Below, piece by piece: positions 1 through 6,025 of a DNA stretch of 6,192 bases. The DNA comes from Alistipes sp. CAG:268. GTDB taxonomy: Bacteria > Bacteroidota > Bacteroidia > Bacteroidales > Rikenellaceae. The stretch spans positions 25,720 through 31,911 of the forward strand of contig FR891998.1 of assembly GCA_000434235.1 (NCBI GenBank), in the 5' to 3' direction. The notes under the pieces are model-generated. The model was not told where the DNA came from and did no database searches. It saw only the letters and a list, made by a program, of their open reading frames with translations. The position numbers and the translations under genes are program-made. Each line of letters starts with the position of its first letter. Position 1 is the stretch's first letter.

Positions 1-25
1 CCGTTGTCTTTTTGTCCGTCCGACT

Positions 26-1252
26 CTATTGGAAAATGGTCTTGACGATGATGTTCGTGGCGCCCTGGTGCCGCGTGGTGTAGTCCTTGGCGATGCGGCT
101 GGTCTTCTGCAGGAACTCCTCGTTGTCGCGCAGCGGCGTGAACCAGGCGTTCAGTTCGTCGTAGTTGGCGATCGATCGGGCGGCGCCGAGGGTCACCAGG
201 TCGCGGGCCTCCTTGAATTTCCGGTAGTTGGGGCCGAATGCCATGGGCAGTCCGAATGTCGCGGCCTCGAGCGTGTTGTGGATGCCCACGCCGAACCCTC
301 CGCCAATGTAGCTCCAGGCGGCATATCCGTAGACCGACGACAGCAGCCCGACCGTGTCGAGGATGAGCAGCTGTTTCGATCCGTAGAGCGTTGCGGGGGT
401 GCATTGCGTGTATCGCAGGGCTCCGCCGCGGGTTTCGGCGATGAGCCGCTCGATGCGGCCCTCGTCCATCTCGTGCGGTGCGATGAGGAACTTCACCCCG
501 GGGTTGTCGTTCATCAGGCGGATGAGCAACTCCTCGTCGGGCCCCCAGGTCGATCCGGCCACGAACAGCCGGTTGTCGCCCTTGAAGCGCTCCACGATAT
601 CGACCCGCTTGGCTGCCCGGGCGATCTCCGCCACGCGGTCGAAGCGCGTGTCTCCGGCCACCAGCACATTGTCGAAGCCGAGCGAGGCGAGCAGTTTTTT
701 CGACTCCTCGTTCTGCACGAACATCGCGTCGAACGACTCGAGCGCCCGGCGCCACATCCCGCCGTAGGGGCGGAAGAACACGGAGTTGCGGCGGAAGATG
801 GCCGAGACGATGTAGGTGCGGACCTTGCGGCGGCGCAGCTCCGAGAGGAGGTTGAGCCAGAATTCGTACTTGACGAAGATGGCGATCTCGGGGTGTGCGG
901 CGTCGAGGAACCGGCGTGCATTGCGCGGGGTGTCGATCGGCAGGTAGAAGATGTAGTCGGCCCCGGGGTAGTTCTTCCGGATCTCGTAGCCCGAAGGCGA
1001 GAAGAACGTGATCAGGATCTTGTATTCGGGGTGCGACCTGCGGAGCTGTTCGACGATCGGGCGCCCCTGCTCGAACTCTCCGAGCGAGGCGACATGAATC
1101 CAGATGACGCGGTCTTCGGGAGCGATCGCTTCCCGCATCCGGCGGAACAGGTCCTTGCGACCTTCGATCCAGAGCCGGGCCTTCGGGTGGCGCGGAGCCA
1201 CGAGCCGGATGGCCCGGACATAGAGTGTGAGTCCGAGGTTATAGAGCCACAT
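26..1252 (-). CDS. waaA: 3-deoxy-D-manno-octulosonic acid (Kdo) transferase
   Basis: Transfers Kdo from CMP-Kdo to the lipid IVA precursor at the inner membrane, the first step of LPS core assembly (family knowledge, GT30). The protein is 408 aa, close to the usual family length. Residues 1-19 are hydrophobic with scattered arginines, fitting the membrane-associated N-terminus of the family. The conserved ASLGEFEQG stretch puts the likely catalytic base at Glu59. FVKYEFW (126-132) matches the family's E-x-E-x-W region. GDTRFD (200-205), AGSTWGPDEE (232-241), IAPHE (257-261) and GGGFGVGIHNTLEAA (317-331, the CMP-Kdo-binding C-terminal domain) follow in order, then GPNYRKF (340-346). The frame is open upstream to an ATG at 1363, but a promoter lies inside that extension and the extra 37 residues look non-coding, so I start at 1252. 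The stop is TAG. One or several Kdo residues may be added; the sequence does not tell which. Confidence 0.95.
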   Translation of the reverse strand: MWLYNLGLTLYVRAIRLVAPRHPKARLWIEGRKDLFRRMREAIAPEDRVIWIHVASLGEFEQGRPIVEQLRRSHPEYKILITFFSPSGYEIRKNYPGADYIFYLPIDTPRNARRFLDAAHPEIAIFVKYEFWLNLLSELRRRKVRTYIVSAIFRRNSVFFRPYGGMWRRALESFDAMFVQNEESKKLLASLGFDNVLVAGDTRFDRVAEIARAAKRVDIVERFKGDNRLFVAGSTWGPDEELLIRLMNDNPGVKFLIAPHEMDEGRIERLIAETRGGALRYTQCTPATLYGSKQLLILDTVGLLSSVYGYAAWSYIGGGFGVGIHNTLEAATFGLPMAFGPNYRKFKEARDLVTLGAARSIANYDELNAWFTPLRDNEEFLQKTSRIAKDYTTRHQGATNIIVKTIFQ

Positions 1253-1272
1253 CGGTATCTGCGAGTGTTGAG

Positions 1273-1290
1273 TTTTTCCGTTTTTTCCGT
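1273..1290 (-). repeat. 9-bp tandem duplication in the waaA leader
   Basis: On the plus strand TTTTTCCGT occurs twice back to back (1273-1281 and 1282-1290). On the waaA transcript this reads as two copies of ACGGAAAAA, ending about 20 nt before the start codon. It is an A-rich leader in a group that rarely uses Shine-Dalgarno pairing, so it may help ribosome loading. That role is inference; the repeat itself is exact. Confidence 0.6.
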
Positions 1291-1332
1291 ATGTCGTGCG
1301 GCATTTCGGCCGCGGGAGACAGCTTAGTCCGG

Positions 1333-1364
1333 CAAAGGTATGAAAAATTGCCGGAAACGCCAAA
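1333..1364 (-). promoter_or_regulatory. Probable Bacteroidota-type promoter of waaA
   Basis: Read on the minus strand, TTTG (1364-1361) is followed after 20 bp by TACCTTTG (1340-1333), an exact match to the TAnnTTTG -7 box used by the primary sigma factor of Bacteroidota. Transcription should begin near 1326-1328, giving a leader of about 75 nt before the waaA ATG at 1252. The -33 box directly abuts the yraN stop codon (1367-1365), so waaA can be expressed independently of the upstream genes. Confidence 0.75.
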
Positions 1365-1727
1365 TCACCAGTTGGATTCGAAGGCGTTTTCGATCAGCTC
1401 CAGCGTGATTCTTCCGTCGTCGTGCCGTTCGGCGGCCAGCAGGTCGAACTGCACCTCGCCGCGCCACCCCGACACGCCGAGGTAATGGGTTGCGGCCCGT
1501 GTCAGGGCGTGGAACTTGCGCCGTGTGGCGGCCGCTTCGGGCGGCGTGAGCGACCCGCTGCGGCGGGTCTTCACCTCGACGATGTGGAGTATGCCGTCAC
1601 GCTCGGCCACCAGGTCGAGCTCATAGCGCCCCGACCTCCAGTTCACGGCGTGGATGGCGTAACCCTCCTCCCGGAGCCACTCCGCGGCAGCCCGTTCGCC
1701 CGCCGCACCCGTTTCGGCCGTCGTCAT
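1365..1727 (-). CDS. yraN: UPF0102 / YraN-family nuclease-like protein
   Basis: Small 120-aa protein of the UPF0102 (YraN) family, which has the PD-(D/E)XK endonuclease-like fold; its cellular role is not established. Expected motifs are all present: GERAAAEWL near the N-terminus (Glu11), the NWR-to-ELDLV segment with Asp38, and VEVKTR with Glu51 and Lys53, the likely metal-binding and catalytic set. It ends in ENAFESNW and the stop codon is TGA. The frame is open far upstream, but that extension runs antisense-free through tyrA in the wrong frame and reads as low-complexity Arg/Pro-rich sequence, so the start is the ATG at 1727. This ATG overlaps the tyrA stop as ATGA, implying translational coupling. 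The length is typical of the family. Confidence 0.9.
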   Translation of the reverse strand: MTTAETGAAGERAAAEWLREEGYAIHAVNWRSGRYELDLVAERDGILHIVEVKTRRSGSLTPPEAAATRRKFHALTRAATHYLGVSGWRGEVQFDLLAAERHDDGRITLELIENAFESNW

Positions 1728-2566
1728 CGCAGGATGCGTTCGATGGAGTTCGCGCGCTCCATGGCGGAGGTCAGCCCCTCGGCGTCGTTGCGCTCGATCA
1801 TCCGGCGCATGATCTCCAGCTGATGGATGTGCTCGCGCAGGACATCCAGCACGTTGTACTTGTTGCCCAGCAGGATGGGCACCCAGGTCGAAGCGGCGCT
1901 TTTGGCCAGCCGCACGGTGCTTTCGAATCCGCCGCCCGCCAGGTCGAAGATGTGCCGCTCCTCGCGCTCCTTCTCGAGCACGGTGAGCGCCAGGGCGAAC
2001 GACGTGACGTGGGAGATGTGCGAGACGTAGGCGGCATGGAGGTCGTGCTCCTCGGAATTCATGCGAAGCAGGCGGCATTCCAGGTTGCGGAAGATCCCTT
2101 CGACGCACGCCAGCGCATCGGCATCGCTGCGCTCCGTGTCGCACAGCACGACGTTGCAGCCGCGGAAGGCGCCGTGGCAGGCGGCCTTCGGCCCGCTGTA
2201 CTCCGTGCCCCACATCGGGTGTACGGCGACGAAGCGCCCGCGGCGGGCATGCATCGAGACGGCCTCGCACAACTCGCCCTTCGTCGAGCCCATGTCCATG
2301 ACCACCTGTTCCTTGCCGGCACGGTTGAGTGCCTTGACGGCCATCAGCGGCAGGACATCGACCGGCACGGCAAGCACCACGAGGTCGGCCTCGTCCATCC
2401 CCTCCTCGAAGGTGACCATGCGGTCGGCCAGCCCCAGCCGGAGGGCTTCGGCGGCGTGTTCGGGCGACCGTTCGACTCCGAGGATCTCTCCGGCGAGGGC
2501 GTGGTCGCGCAGGGCCAGGGCAAACGAGCCGCCGATAAGGCCCAGTCCTGCGATCATGACTTTCAT
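1724..2566 (-). CDS. tyrA: Prephenate dehydrogenase
   Basis: Oxidative decarboxylation of prephenate to 4-hydroxyphenylpyruvate, the committed step of tyrosine synthesis in the cytosol. The 280-aa protein opens with a Rossmann nucleotide-binding motif GLGLIGGS (7-14). Glu32 at the end of the second strand (GVERS) suggests NAD+ rather than NADP+, by analogy with other Rossmann enzymes. DMGSTKGEL (91-99), VHPMWGTE (115-122) and the helical motif HAAYVSHISH (177-186) are family signatures, the latter probably carrying the catalytic His. GGGFESTVRLAKS (211-223) supplies the substrate-binding Arg219. There is no fused chorismate mutase at the N-terminus and no C-terminal ACT domain, so feedback control by tyrosine through such a domain is not expected. 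The gene lies 69 nt after pepE with no recognisable promoter between them, and overlaps yraN by 4 nt. Confidence 0.93.
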   Translation of the reverse strand: MKVMIAGLGLIGGSFALALRDHALAGEILGVERSPEHAAEALRLGLADRMVTFEEGMDEADLVVLAVPVDVLPLMAVKALNRAGKEQVVMDMGSTKGELCEAVSMHARRGRFVAVHPMWGTEYSGPKAACHGAFRGCNVVLCDTERSDADALACVEGIFRNLECRLLRMNSEEHDLHAAYVSHISHVTSFALALTVLEKEREERHIFDLAGGGFESTVRLAKSAASTWVPILLGNKYNVLDVLREHIHQLEIMRRMIERNDAEGLTSAMERANSIERILR

Positions 2567-2635
2567 CGTTTCAGTCCTGTTTTTTGTCCGTAATCGGCCG
2601 CTGCGGATTCCGGGACGGCCGGCGGATACCGATAT

Positions 2636-3337
2636 TTATAATAAGAACGACAGGTCGTCGCCGGGCTGCACTTCGTAGGGTGCGATGCCTTTCTTGAAGA
2701 TCCGCATCGGACGCTTGCCGATGAGCTCCAGCCGTCCCTGGTCGTAATGCAGCATGCAGCCCTCGCGCAGCCCGACCACCCAGCGGCGGGGGTTGGCCTC
2801 GATGTATTCGAGGATGCGCTGCTCGCGCGTCTCGCCGGCGTGTCCCTCGGGGTTGGCGTCGAGGTAGTGGGGGTTGATCTGGAACTTCACTGCCCCGATG
2901 GCGCGGAACGAGTCGGGTTCGACGATCGGCATGTCGTTTGTGGTGCAGATCGTCGGGCAGCAGACGTTGCTGCCGGCCGACCAGCCGACATAGGGCGTTC
3001 CGGCCTTGATCTTGCGGAGAATGGCCTGCATGAGCCCCTGCTGCTGCATCTTCCTGGCCAGAGCGAAGGTGTTGCCGCCGCCCACGCAGACCGCTTCGGC
3101 CTTGCGGATGAAGGCTGCGGGATCCTTCTCCCGGTGGACCGACCGCACCCGGATCCCCAGCTCCGAGAAACGGGCCTGCACCTTCTTCTCATACTCGGCG
3201 TAGGAGAAGGTCACTGCGGCATAGGGGACGAAGGCGATTTCGCGGACACCCTGCAGGAACCGTCCGATTTCGGCAAGCGGATAGCGCAGGTACTCCTCTC
3301 CGGCATTGGTCGAATTGGAGATCAGAAGCAATTTCAT
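2636..3337 (-). CDS. pepE: Dipeptidase E (alpha-aspartyl dipeptidase, peptidase S51)
   Basis: Cytosolic serine peptidase that hydrolyses dipeptides with N-terminal aspartate (Asp-X), a peptide-recycling role (family knowledge). The 233-aa length is that of the family. VGGGNTFAL (85-93) and the nucleophile elbow GWSAGS, with Ser120, are intact. NPHY places His157 and LREG places Glu192, giving the Ser-His-Glu triad at the same residue numbers I recall for the Salmonella enzyme. There is no signal peptide; the N-terminus MKLLLISNST is a buried first strand of the class I glutaminase-like fold. The start at 3337 is the first ATG of the frame that fits the family and sits about 75 nt downstream of a predicted promoter. 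It is the first gene of a probable pepE-tyrA-yraN unit. Confidence 0.95.
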   Translation of the reverse strand: MKLLLISNSTNAGEEYLRYPLAEIGRFLQGVREIAFVPYAAVTFSYAEYEKKVQARFSELGIRVRSVHREKDPAAFIRKAEAVCVGGGNTFALARKMQQQGLMQAILRKIKAGTPYVGWSAGSNVCCPTICTTNDMPIVEPDSFRAIGAVKFQINPHYLDANPEGHAGETREQRILEYIEANPRRWVVGLREGCMLHYDQGRLELIGKRPMRIFKKGIAPYEVQPGDDLSFLL

Positions 3338-3414
3338 AAGTATGTGTATTTTAGTTGATTAATTAAAATTTTGTGCTAAATGTCGAAAATATTGTGAATA
3401 AAAAATCGCGCCGT

Positions 3415-3448
3415 TTTGTCAAAAGTAATAAAAAAAGTGTTACTTTTG
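3415..3448 (+). promoter_or_regulatory. Probable promoter of acpP-fabF-rnc
   Basis: TTTG (3415-3418), 22 bp, then TACTTTTG (3441-3448) is an exact TAnnTTTG -7 box. Transcription should begin around 3453-3456, leaving an A/T-rich leader of about 60 nt before the acpP ATG at 3515. No Shine-Dalgarno sequence is seen; the bases just before the ATG are A-rich, as is normal for highly expressed Bacteroidota genes. Confidence 0.75.
3420..3448. repeat. Inverted repeat formed by two divergent -7 boxes
   Basis: CAAAAGTAA (3420-3428) and TTACTTTTG (3440-3448) are perfect 9-bp inverted repeats separated by an 11-bp A-rich spacer. They are flanked by a second inverted pair, TTTTG (3414-3418) and CAAAA (3451-3455). 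Each arm is the -7 element of one of the two divergent promoters, so the symmetry has a simple promoter explanation, although an operator role cannot be excluded. Confidence 0.75.
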
Positions 3449-3454
3449 CGCAAA
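3420..3454 (-). promoter_or_regulatory. Probable promoter of the pepE-tyrA-yraN unit
   Basis: On the minus strand TTTG (3454-3451), then 23 bp, then TACTTTTG (3427-3420) matches the Bacteroidota -33/-7 pattern, with a slightly long spacer. Predicted transcription starts near 3412-3414 and gives pepE a leader of about 75 nt. The promoter lies almost entirely within the acpP promoter on the other strand. Confidence 0.6.
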
Positions 3455-3455
3455 A
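3444..3455. repeat. 12-bp perfect palindrome at the acpP start site
   Basis: TTTTGCGCAAAA is a perfect palindrome centred at 3449/3450. It covers the end of the acpP -7 box, the predicted start site, and the -33 box of the pepE promoter. It could be an operator for a dimeric regulator, or simply a by-product of the two promoter elements meeting. Confidence 0.5.
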
Positions 3456-3514
3456 TTACTCGGGAAAAGTATCGAACTATTTCCAAATAATTGTTTAACT
3501 AAAAACTTAAAATT

Positions 3515-3751
3515 ATGGCAGATGTTCAATCTAAGGTCGTCGAGATCATCGTCGACAAGCTGGGTGTCAAGGAGTCGGAGGTAGTACCCGAAGCAAGCTT
3601 CACCAACCACCTGGGCGCAGACTCGCTCGATACCGTTGAGCTGATCATGGAGTTCGAGAAGGCTTTCGACATTCAGATTCCGGACGAGGACGCTGAGAAG
3701 ATCGCTACCGTAGGCGACGCTATCAAGTACATCGAGGAGCACAAGAAATAA
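3515..3751 (+). CDS. acpP: Acyl carrier protein
   Basis: Small acidic carrier that holds growing acyl chains as thioesters on a 4'-phosphopantetheine arm during type II fatty acid synthesis. Its acyl forms also feed phospholipid and lipid A synthesis. The 78-aa protein has the canonical [15 protein letters not shown] motif, with Ser37 in DSL as the pantetheine attachment site. Helices I, II and III are recognisable ([42 protein letters not shown]). The start at the ATG in an A-rich context gives the standard MADVQSKV N-terminus. It heads an apparent acpP-fabF-rnc operon behind a strong-looking promoter, as expected for one of the most abundant bacterial proteins. Confidence 0.98.
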   Translation: MADVQSKVVEIIVDKLGVKESEVVPEASFTNHLGADSLDTVELIMEFEKAFDIQIPDEDAEKIATVGDAIKYIEEHKK

Positions 3752-3791
3752 TTTTCACATATTCGTTTCACACGGCAAGAAGCCTTAAATC

Positions 3792-5039
3792 ATGACGGAA
3801 AGAAGAGTAGTAGTGACGGGCATCGGGACGATCAACCCGCTCGGCAACAGTATTGAGGAGTATTTTTCGAATCTGGAGAAGGGAGTCAGCGGTGCAGCGC
3901 CCATTACTCATTTTAATGCGGAAAAATTTAAGACACGTTTTGCCTGTGAAGTAAAGAATTACGACCCGGCACAGTATTTCGACCGCAAGGAGGTCCGCAA
4001 GTACGACCTCTTCACGCAGTATGCCCTGATCGCGGCCACGCAGGCCGTGGAGGATTCGGCCCTCGATCTCGAGACGGTCGATAAGGAGCAGGTCGGTGTT
4101 ATCTGGAGCTCGGGTATCGGAGGACTCAAATCGTTCTTCGATGAGTGTCTGGGCTATGCCGCTGGGGATGGAACCCCGCGGTTTAGCCCGTTCTTTATTC
4201 CCCGCATGATCGCCGACATCGCTGCAGGCTTCATCTCCATGAAGTACGGCTTCATGGGCCCGAACTACTGTACGGTTTCGGCCTGCGCATCGTCGAACCA
4301 CGGCATGATCGCCGCTTTCGATGCCATCCGCTACGGCAAGGCCGACGTGATGGTTGCCGGCGGCTCGGAGGCTGCGGTGAACGAGCCGGCTGTCGGGGGA
4401 TTCAATTCGATGCAGGCGCTTTCGACGCGCAACGACGATCCCGCGCACGCTTCGCGTCCGTTCGACGTGAACCGCGACGGTTTTGTGATCGGCGAGGGTG
4501 CCGGTGCGCTCATCCTCGAGGAGTATGAGCATGCCAAGGCCCGTGGAGCCAAGATCTACTGCGAGATCATCGGCGGCGGTGCATCGGCCGATGCCTACCA
4601 CTTCACCGCTCCCCATCCCGAAGGTAAGGGCGCGATCAAGGCGATGCGCGACGCCATCAAGGATGCCGGCATCCGCCCCGAGGACATCGACTACGTGAAC
4701 GTACACGGTACCTCCACCCCTGCGGGCGACCTGCCCGAGCTGAAGGCCGTTGCCGAGGTGCTGGGCGACCACGTTTACGACATCAACATCTCCTCGACCA
4801 AATCCATGACGGGACACCTGCTGGGTGCCGCCGGAGCCGTTGAGGCCCTGGCCTGCATCTTCGCGCTGACGCACGGCGTCGTTCCGCCGACGATCAACTG
4901 CGAGGAGCTCGATCCGGCGATCGACCCGAAACTGAATCTGACGCTCAACAAGGCCCAGAAGCGCGACGTCAAGTGCGCCCTGAGCAATACGTTCGGATTC
5001 GGCGGTCACAACTCGACGGTGATCTTCCGTAAACTCTAA
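3792..5039 (+). CDS. fabF: 3-oxoacyl-[acyl-carrier-protein] synthase II
   Basis: Condenses malonyl-ACP with acyl-ACP to extend fatty acids by two carbons (KAS II). The 415-aa length is typical. The Cys-His-His catalytic set is complete: nucleophile Cys165 in TVSACASSNHG, His305 in NVHGTSTPAGD and His342 in STKSMTGHLLGAAGA, with Lys337 just before. The C-terminal NTFGFGGHNSTV (399-410) contains the glycine-rich loop with the gatekeeper phenylalanine. The gene follows acpP, its partner substrate carrier, after 40 nt with no promoter or terminator between, so co-transcription is likely. No clear ribosome-binding site precedes the ATG. Roughly the first 180 bp are visibly more AT-rich than the rest, which may keep the start region unstructured. 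FabB-type KAS I is less likely on length and context, but KAS I and II are hard to separate by eye. Confidence 0.96.
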   Translation: MTERRVVVTGIGTINPLGNSIEEYFSNLEKGVSGAAPITHFNAEKFKTRFACEVKNYDPAQYFDRKEVRKYDLFTQYALIAATQAVEDSALDLETVDKEQVGVIWSSGIGGLKSFFDECLGYAAGDGTPRFSPFFIPRMIADIAAGFISMKYGFMGPNYCTVSACASSNHGMIAAFDAIRYGKADVMVAGGSEAAVNEPAVGGFNSMQALSTRNDDPAHASRPFDVNRDGFVIGEGAGALILEEYEHAKARGAKIYCEIIGGGASADAYHFTAPHPEGKGAIKAMRDAIKDAGIRPEDIDYVNVHGTSTPAGDLPELKAVAEVLGDHVYDINISSTKSMTGHLLGAAGAVEALACIFALTHGVVPPTINCEELDPAIDPKLNLTLNKAQKRDVKCALSNTFGFGGHNSTVIFRKL

Positions 5040-5059
5040 CGTCCCAATCCGTCCGAGTC

Positions 5060-5833
5060 GTGATTGATTTTCTGCTTCGTCCGTGGCGAAGGAACTTCGG
5101 ACGGGACAAGGCGTATTACAGAATCGTCGATGATATGTTCGGGTTCATCCCGCATAACATCGAACTCTACAAGCTGGCTTTGATTCACAAGTCAGCTTCT
5201 TTGGTTTTGGAGGACGGGCGTTCGATCAACAACGAGCGGCTCGAGTATCTGGGCGACGCCGTGATCGAGGCCGTCACCTCCGACTACATCTTCATCGAAT
5301 ATCCCGACCGTGACGAGGGCTTCATGACCAAGCTGCGCTCGAAGATCGTTTCACGGCAGTCACTCAACGCCTTGGCCGTGAAGATCGGTCTCGATACGCA
5401 CGTCATCTCGAACGGCGGTGCGGGCATTGCCCAGAAGCACATCCACGGCGACGCCTTCGAGGCGATGATGGGTGCGATCTACCTCGATCAGGGCTACGAG
5501 TTCGTCAATCGGCTGCTGATCAACAACATCTATTATCGCTACCTCGATCTCGAGGAGCTGACCGAATCGGAGAACGACTTCAAGAGCCGCCTGATCGAAT
5601 GGTGTCAGAAGAACCACCACAAGGTCGCCTTCCGCACCGAACACGACAAGGAGTATGCGGCCAACCATCCGGTCTTCTACTGCAAGGTGCTGGTCGATGG
5701 CATGGAGATCGGCCACGGCGTGGGCGAGTCGAAGAAGGAGGCCGAGCAGCATGCGGCCTTCTCCGTGTCGCAGTACATGACTGACGAGCAGTGCGCCTCG
5801 CTGCTCGACCGGGTGGACCGTCTGGCCCGCTGA
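5060..5833 (+). CDS. rnc: Ribonuclease III (GTG start)
   Basis: Double-strand-specific endoribonuclease that processes rRNA precursors and structured mRNAs as a homodimer. The 257-aa protein has the RNase III signature NNERLEYLGDAVIEAV (57-72) with metal ligands Glu62 and Asp66. The second half of the site, GDAFEAMMGAIYLD (130-143), has Asp131 and Glu134. A double-stranded-RNA-binding domain spans about 173-240 (DFKSRLIEW, then HPVFYCKVLVDG, then GESKKEAEQHAA). The only plausible start is GTG at 5060: an in-frame stop occurs at 5030-5032, and the next Met (residue 26) lies inside a region that resembles the N-terminus of Bacteroidota homologues (FGFIPHNIELY). It begins 20 nt after fabF, consistent with one operon. 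The weak start codon may keep its output well below that of acpP and fabF. Confidence 0.96.
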   Translation: MIDFLLRPWRRNFGRDKAYYRIVDDMFGFIPHNIELYKLALIHKSASLVLEDGRSINNERLEYLGDAVIEAVTSDYIFIEYPDRDEGFMTKLRSKIVSRQSLNALAVKIGLDTHVISNGGAGIAQKHIHGDAFEAMMGAIYLDQGYEFVNRLLINNIYYRYLDLEELTESENDFKSRLIEWCQKNHHKVAFRTEHDKEYAANHPVFYCKVLVDGMEIGHGVGESKKEAEQHAAFSVSQYMTDEQCASLLDRVDRLAR

Positions 5834-6025
5834 TCCCGGGCGCACGAGTAGTCGGGTACGGGGCACCGGGCGGACCGGTGGTGAGCCGTCCGGCGGGAAG
5901 AGCGGCCCGTGGAGATGTCCGGCGGTCGGGAGTCGGCTGATGTGTGTTTGTGCGTGCCGGTAAAGGGCTGGTGGACCGGCGGAACCGAATGTTTTTCGGA
6001 GAACCTCCAAGAGACGATATCAATC
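5834..6025. other. GC-rich gap between rnc and radC
   Basis: This 192-bp stretch is dominated by CCGG/CGG motifs and contains no gene I can support and no clear promoter. The closest to a -7 box is TGTGTTTG at 5943-5950, which misses the conserved A and has no TTTG upstream at the right distance. GTCCGGCGG occurs twice (5888-5896 and 5917-5925). The frame of the downstream gene is open back to 5885, with an alternative ATG at 5915. Transcription may simply run through from rnc. Confidence 0.5.
5864..5880 (+). other. Small GC hairpin after rnc
   Basis: CACCGG (5864-5869) and CCGGTG (5875-5880) form a perfect 6-bp stem with a 5-nt loop, about 30 nt after the rnc stop codon. No T-tract follows, so it is not a standard intrinsic terminator. 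It could protect the mRNA 3' end or be a chance consequence of high GC. Confidence 0.3.

Noticed and set aside
29..1327. 432-aa plus-strand open frame opposite waaA
   Set aside because: It is exactly antisense to a clear WaaA; its Gly/Glu/Val/Arg/His-rich sequence has no recognisable domain and is typical of a shadow frame in GC-rich DNA.
1365..2270. 301-aa version of yraN
   Set aside because: The first 181 residues are an out-of-frame reading of tyrA, rich in Arg and Pro; the YraN family begins at the ATG at 1727.
1823..2593. 256-aa plus-strand frame opposite tyrA
   Set aside because: Antisense to a well-supported prephenate dehydrogenase, no domain and no promoter.
2567..2635. Possible separate tyrA promoter or terminator after pepE
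   Set aside because: No TAnnTTTG on the minus strand and only a weak GGCCG/CGGCC pairing without a T-tract, so read-through from pepE is the simpler view.
3768..5009. 413-aa minus-strand frame opposite fabF
   Set aside because: Antisense shadow of FabF with no recognisable motifs, despite its length.
5943..5950. TGTGTTTG as a radC -7 box
   Set aside because: The conserved A at position 2 is missing and there is no TTTG about 20 bp upstream.
5360..6010. 216-aa minus-strand frame across the rnc end and following gap
   Set aside because: Mostly the reverse of rnc; the part in the gap is Pro/Arg/His-rich and resembles nothing known.
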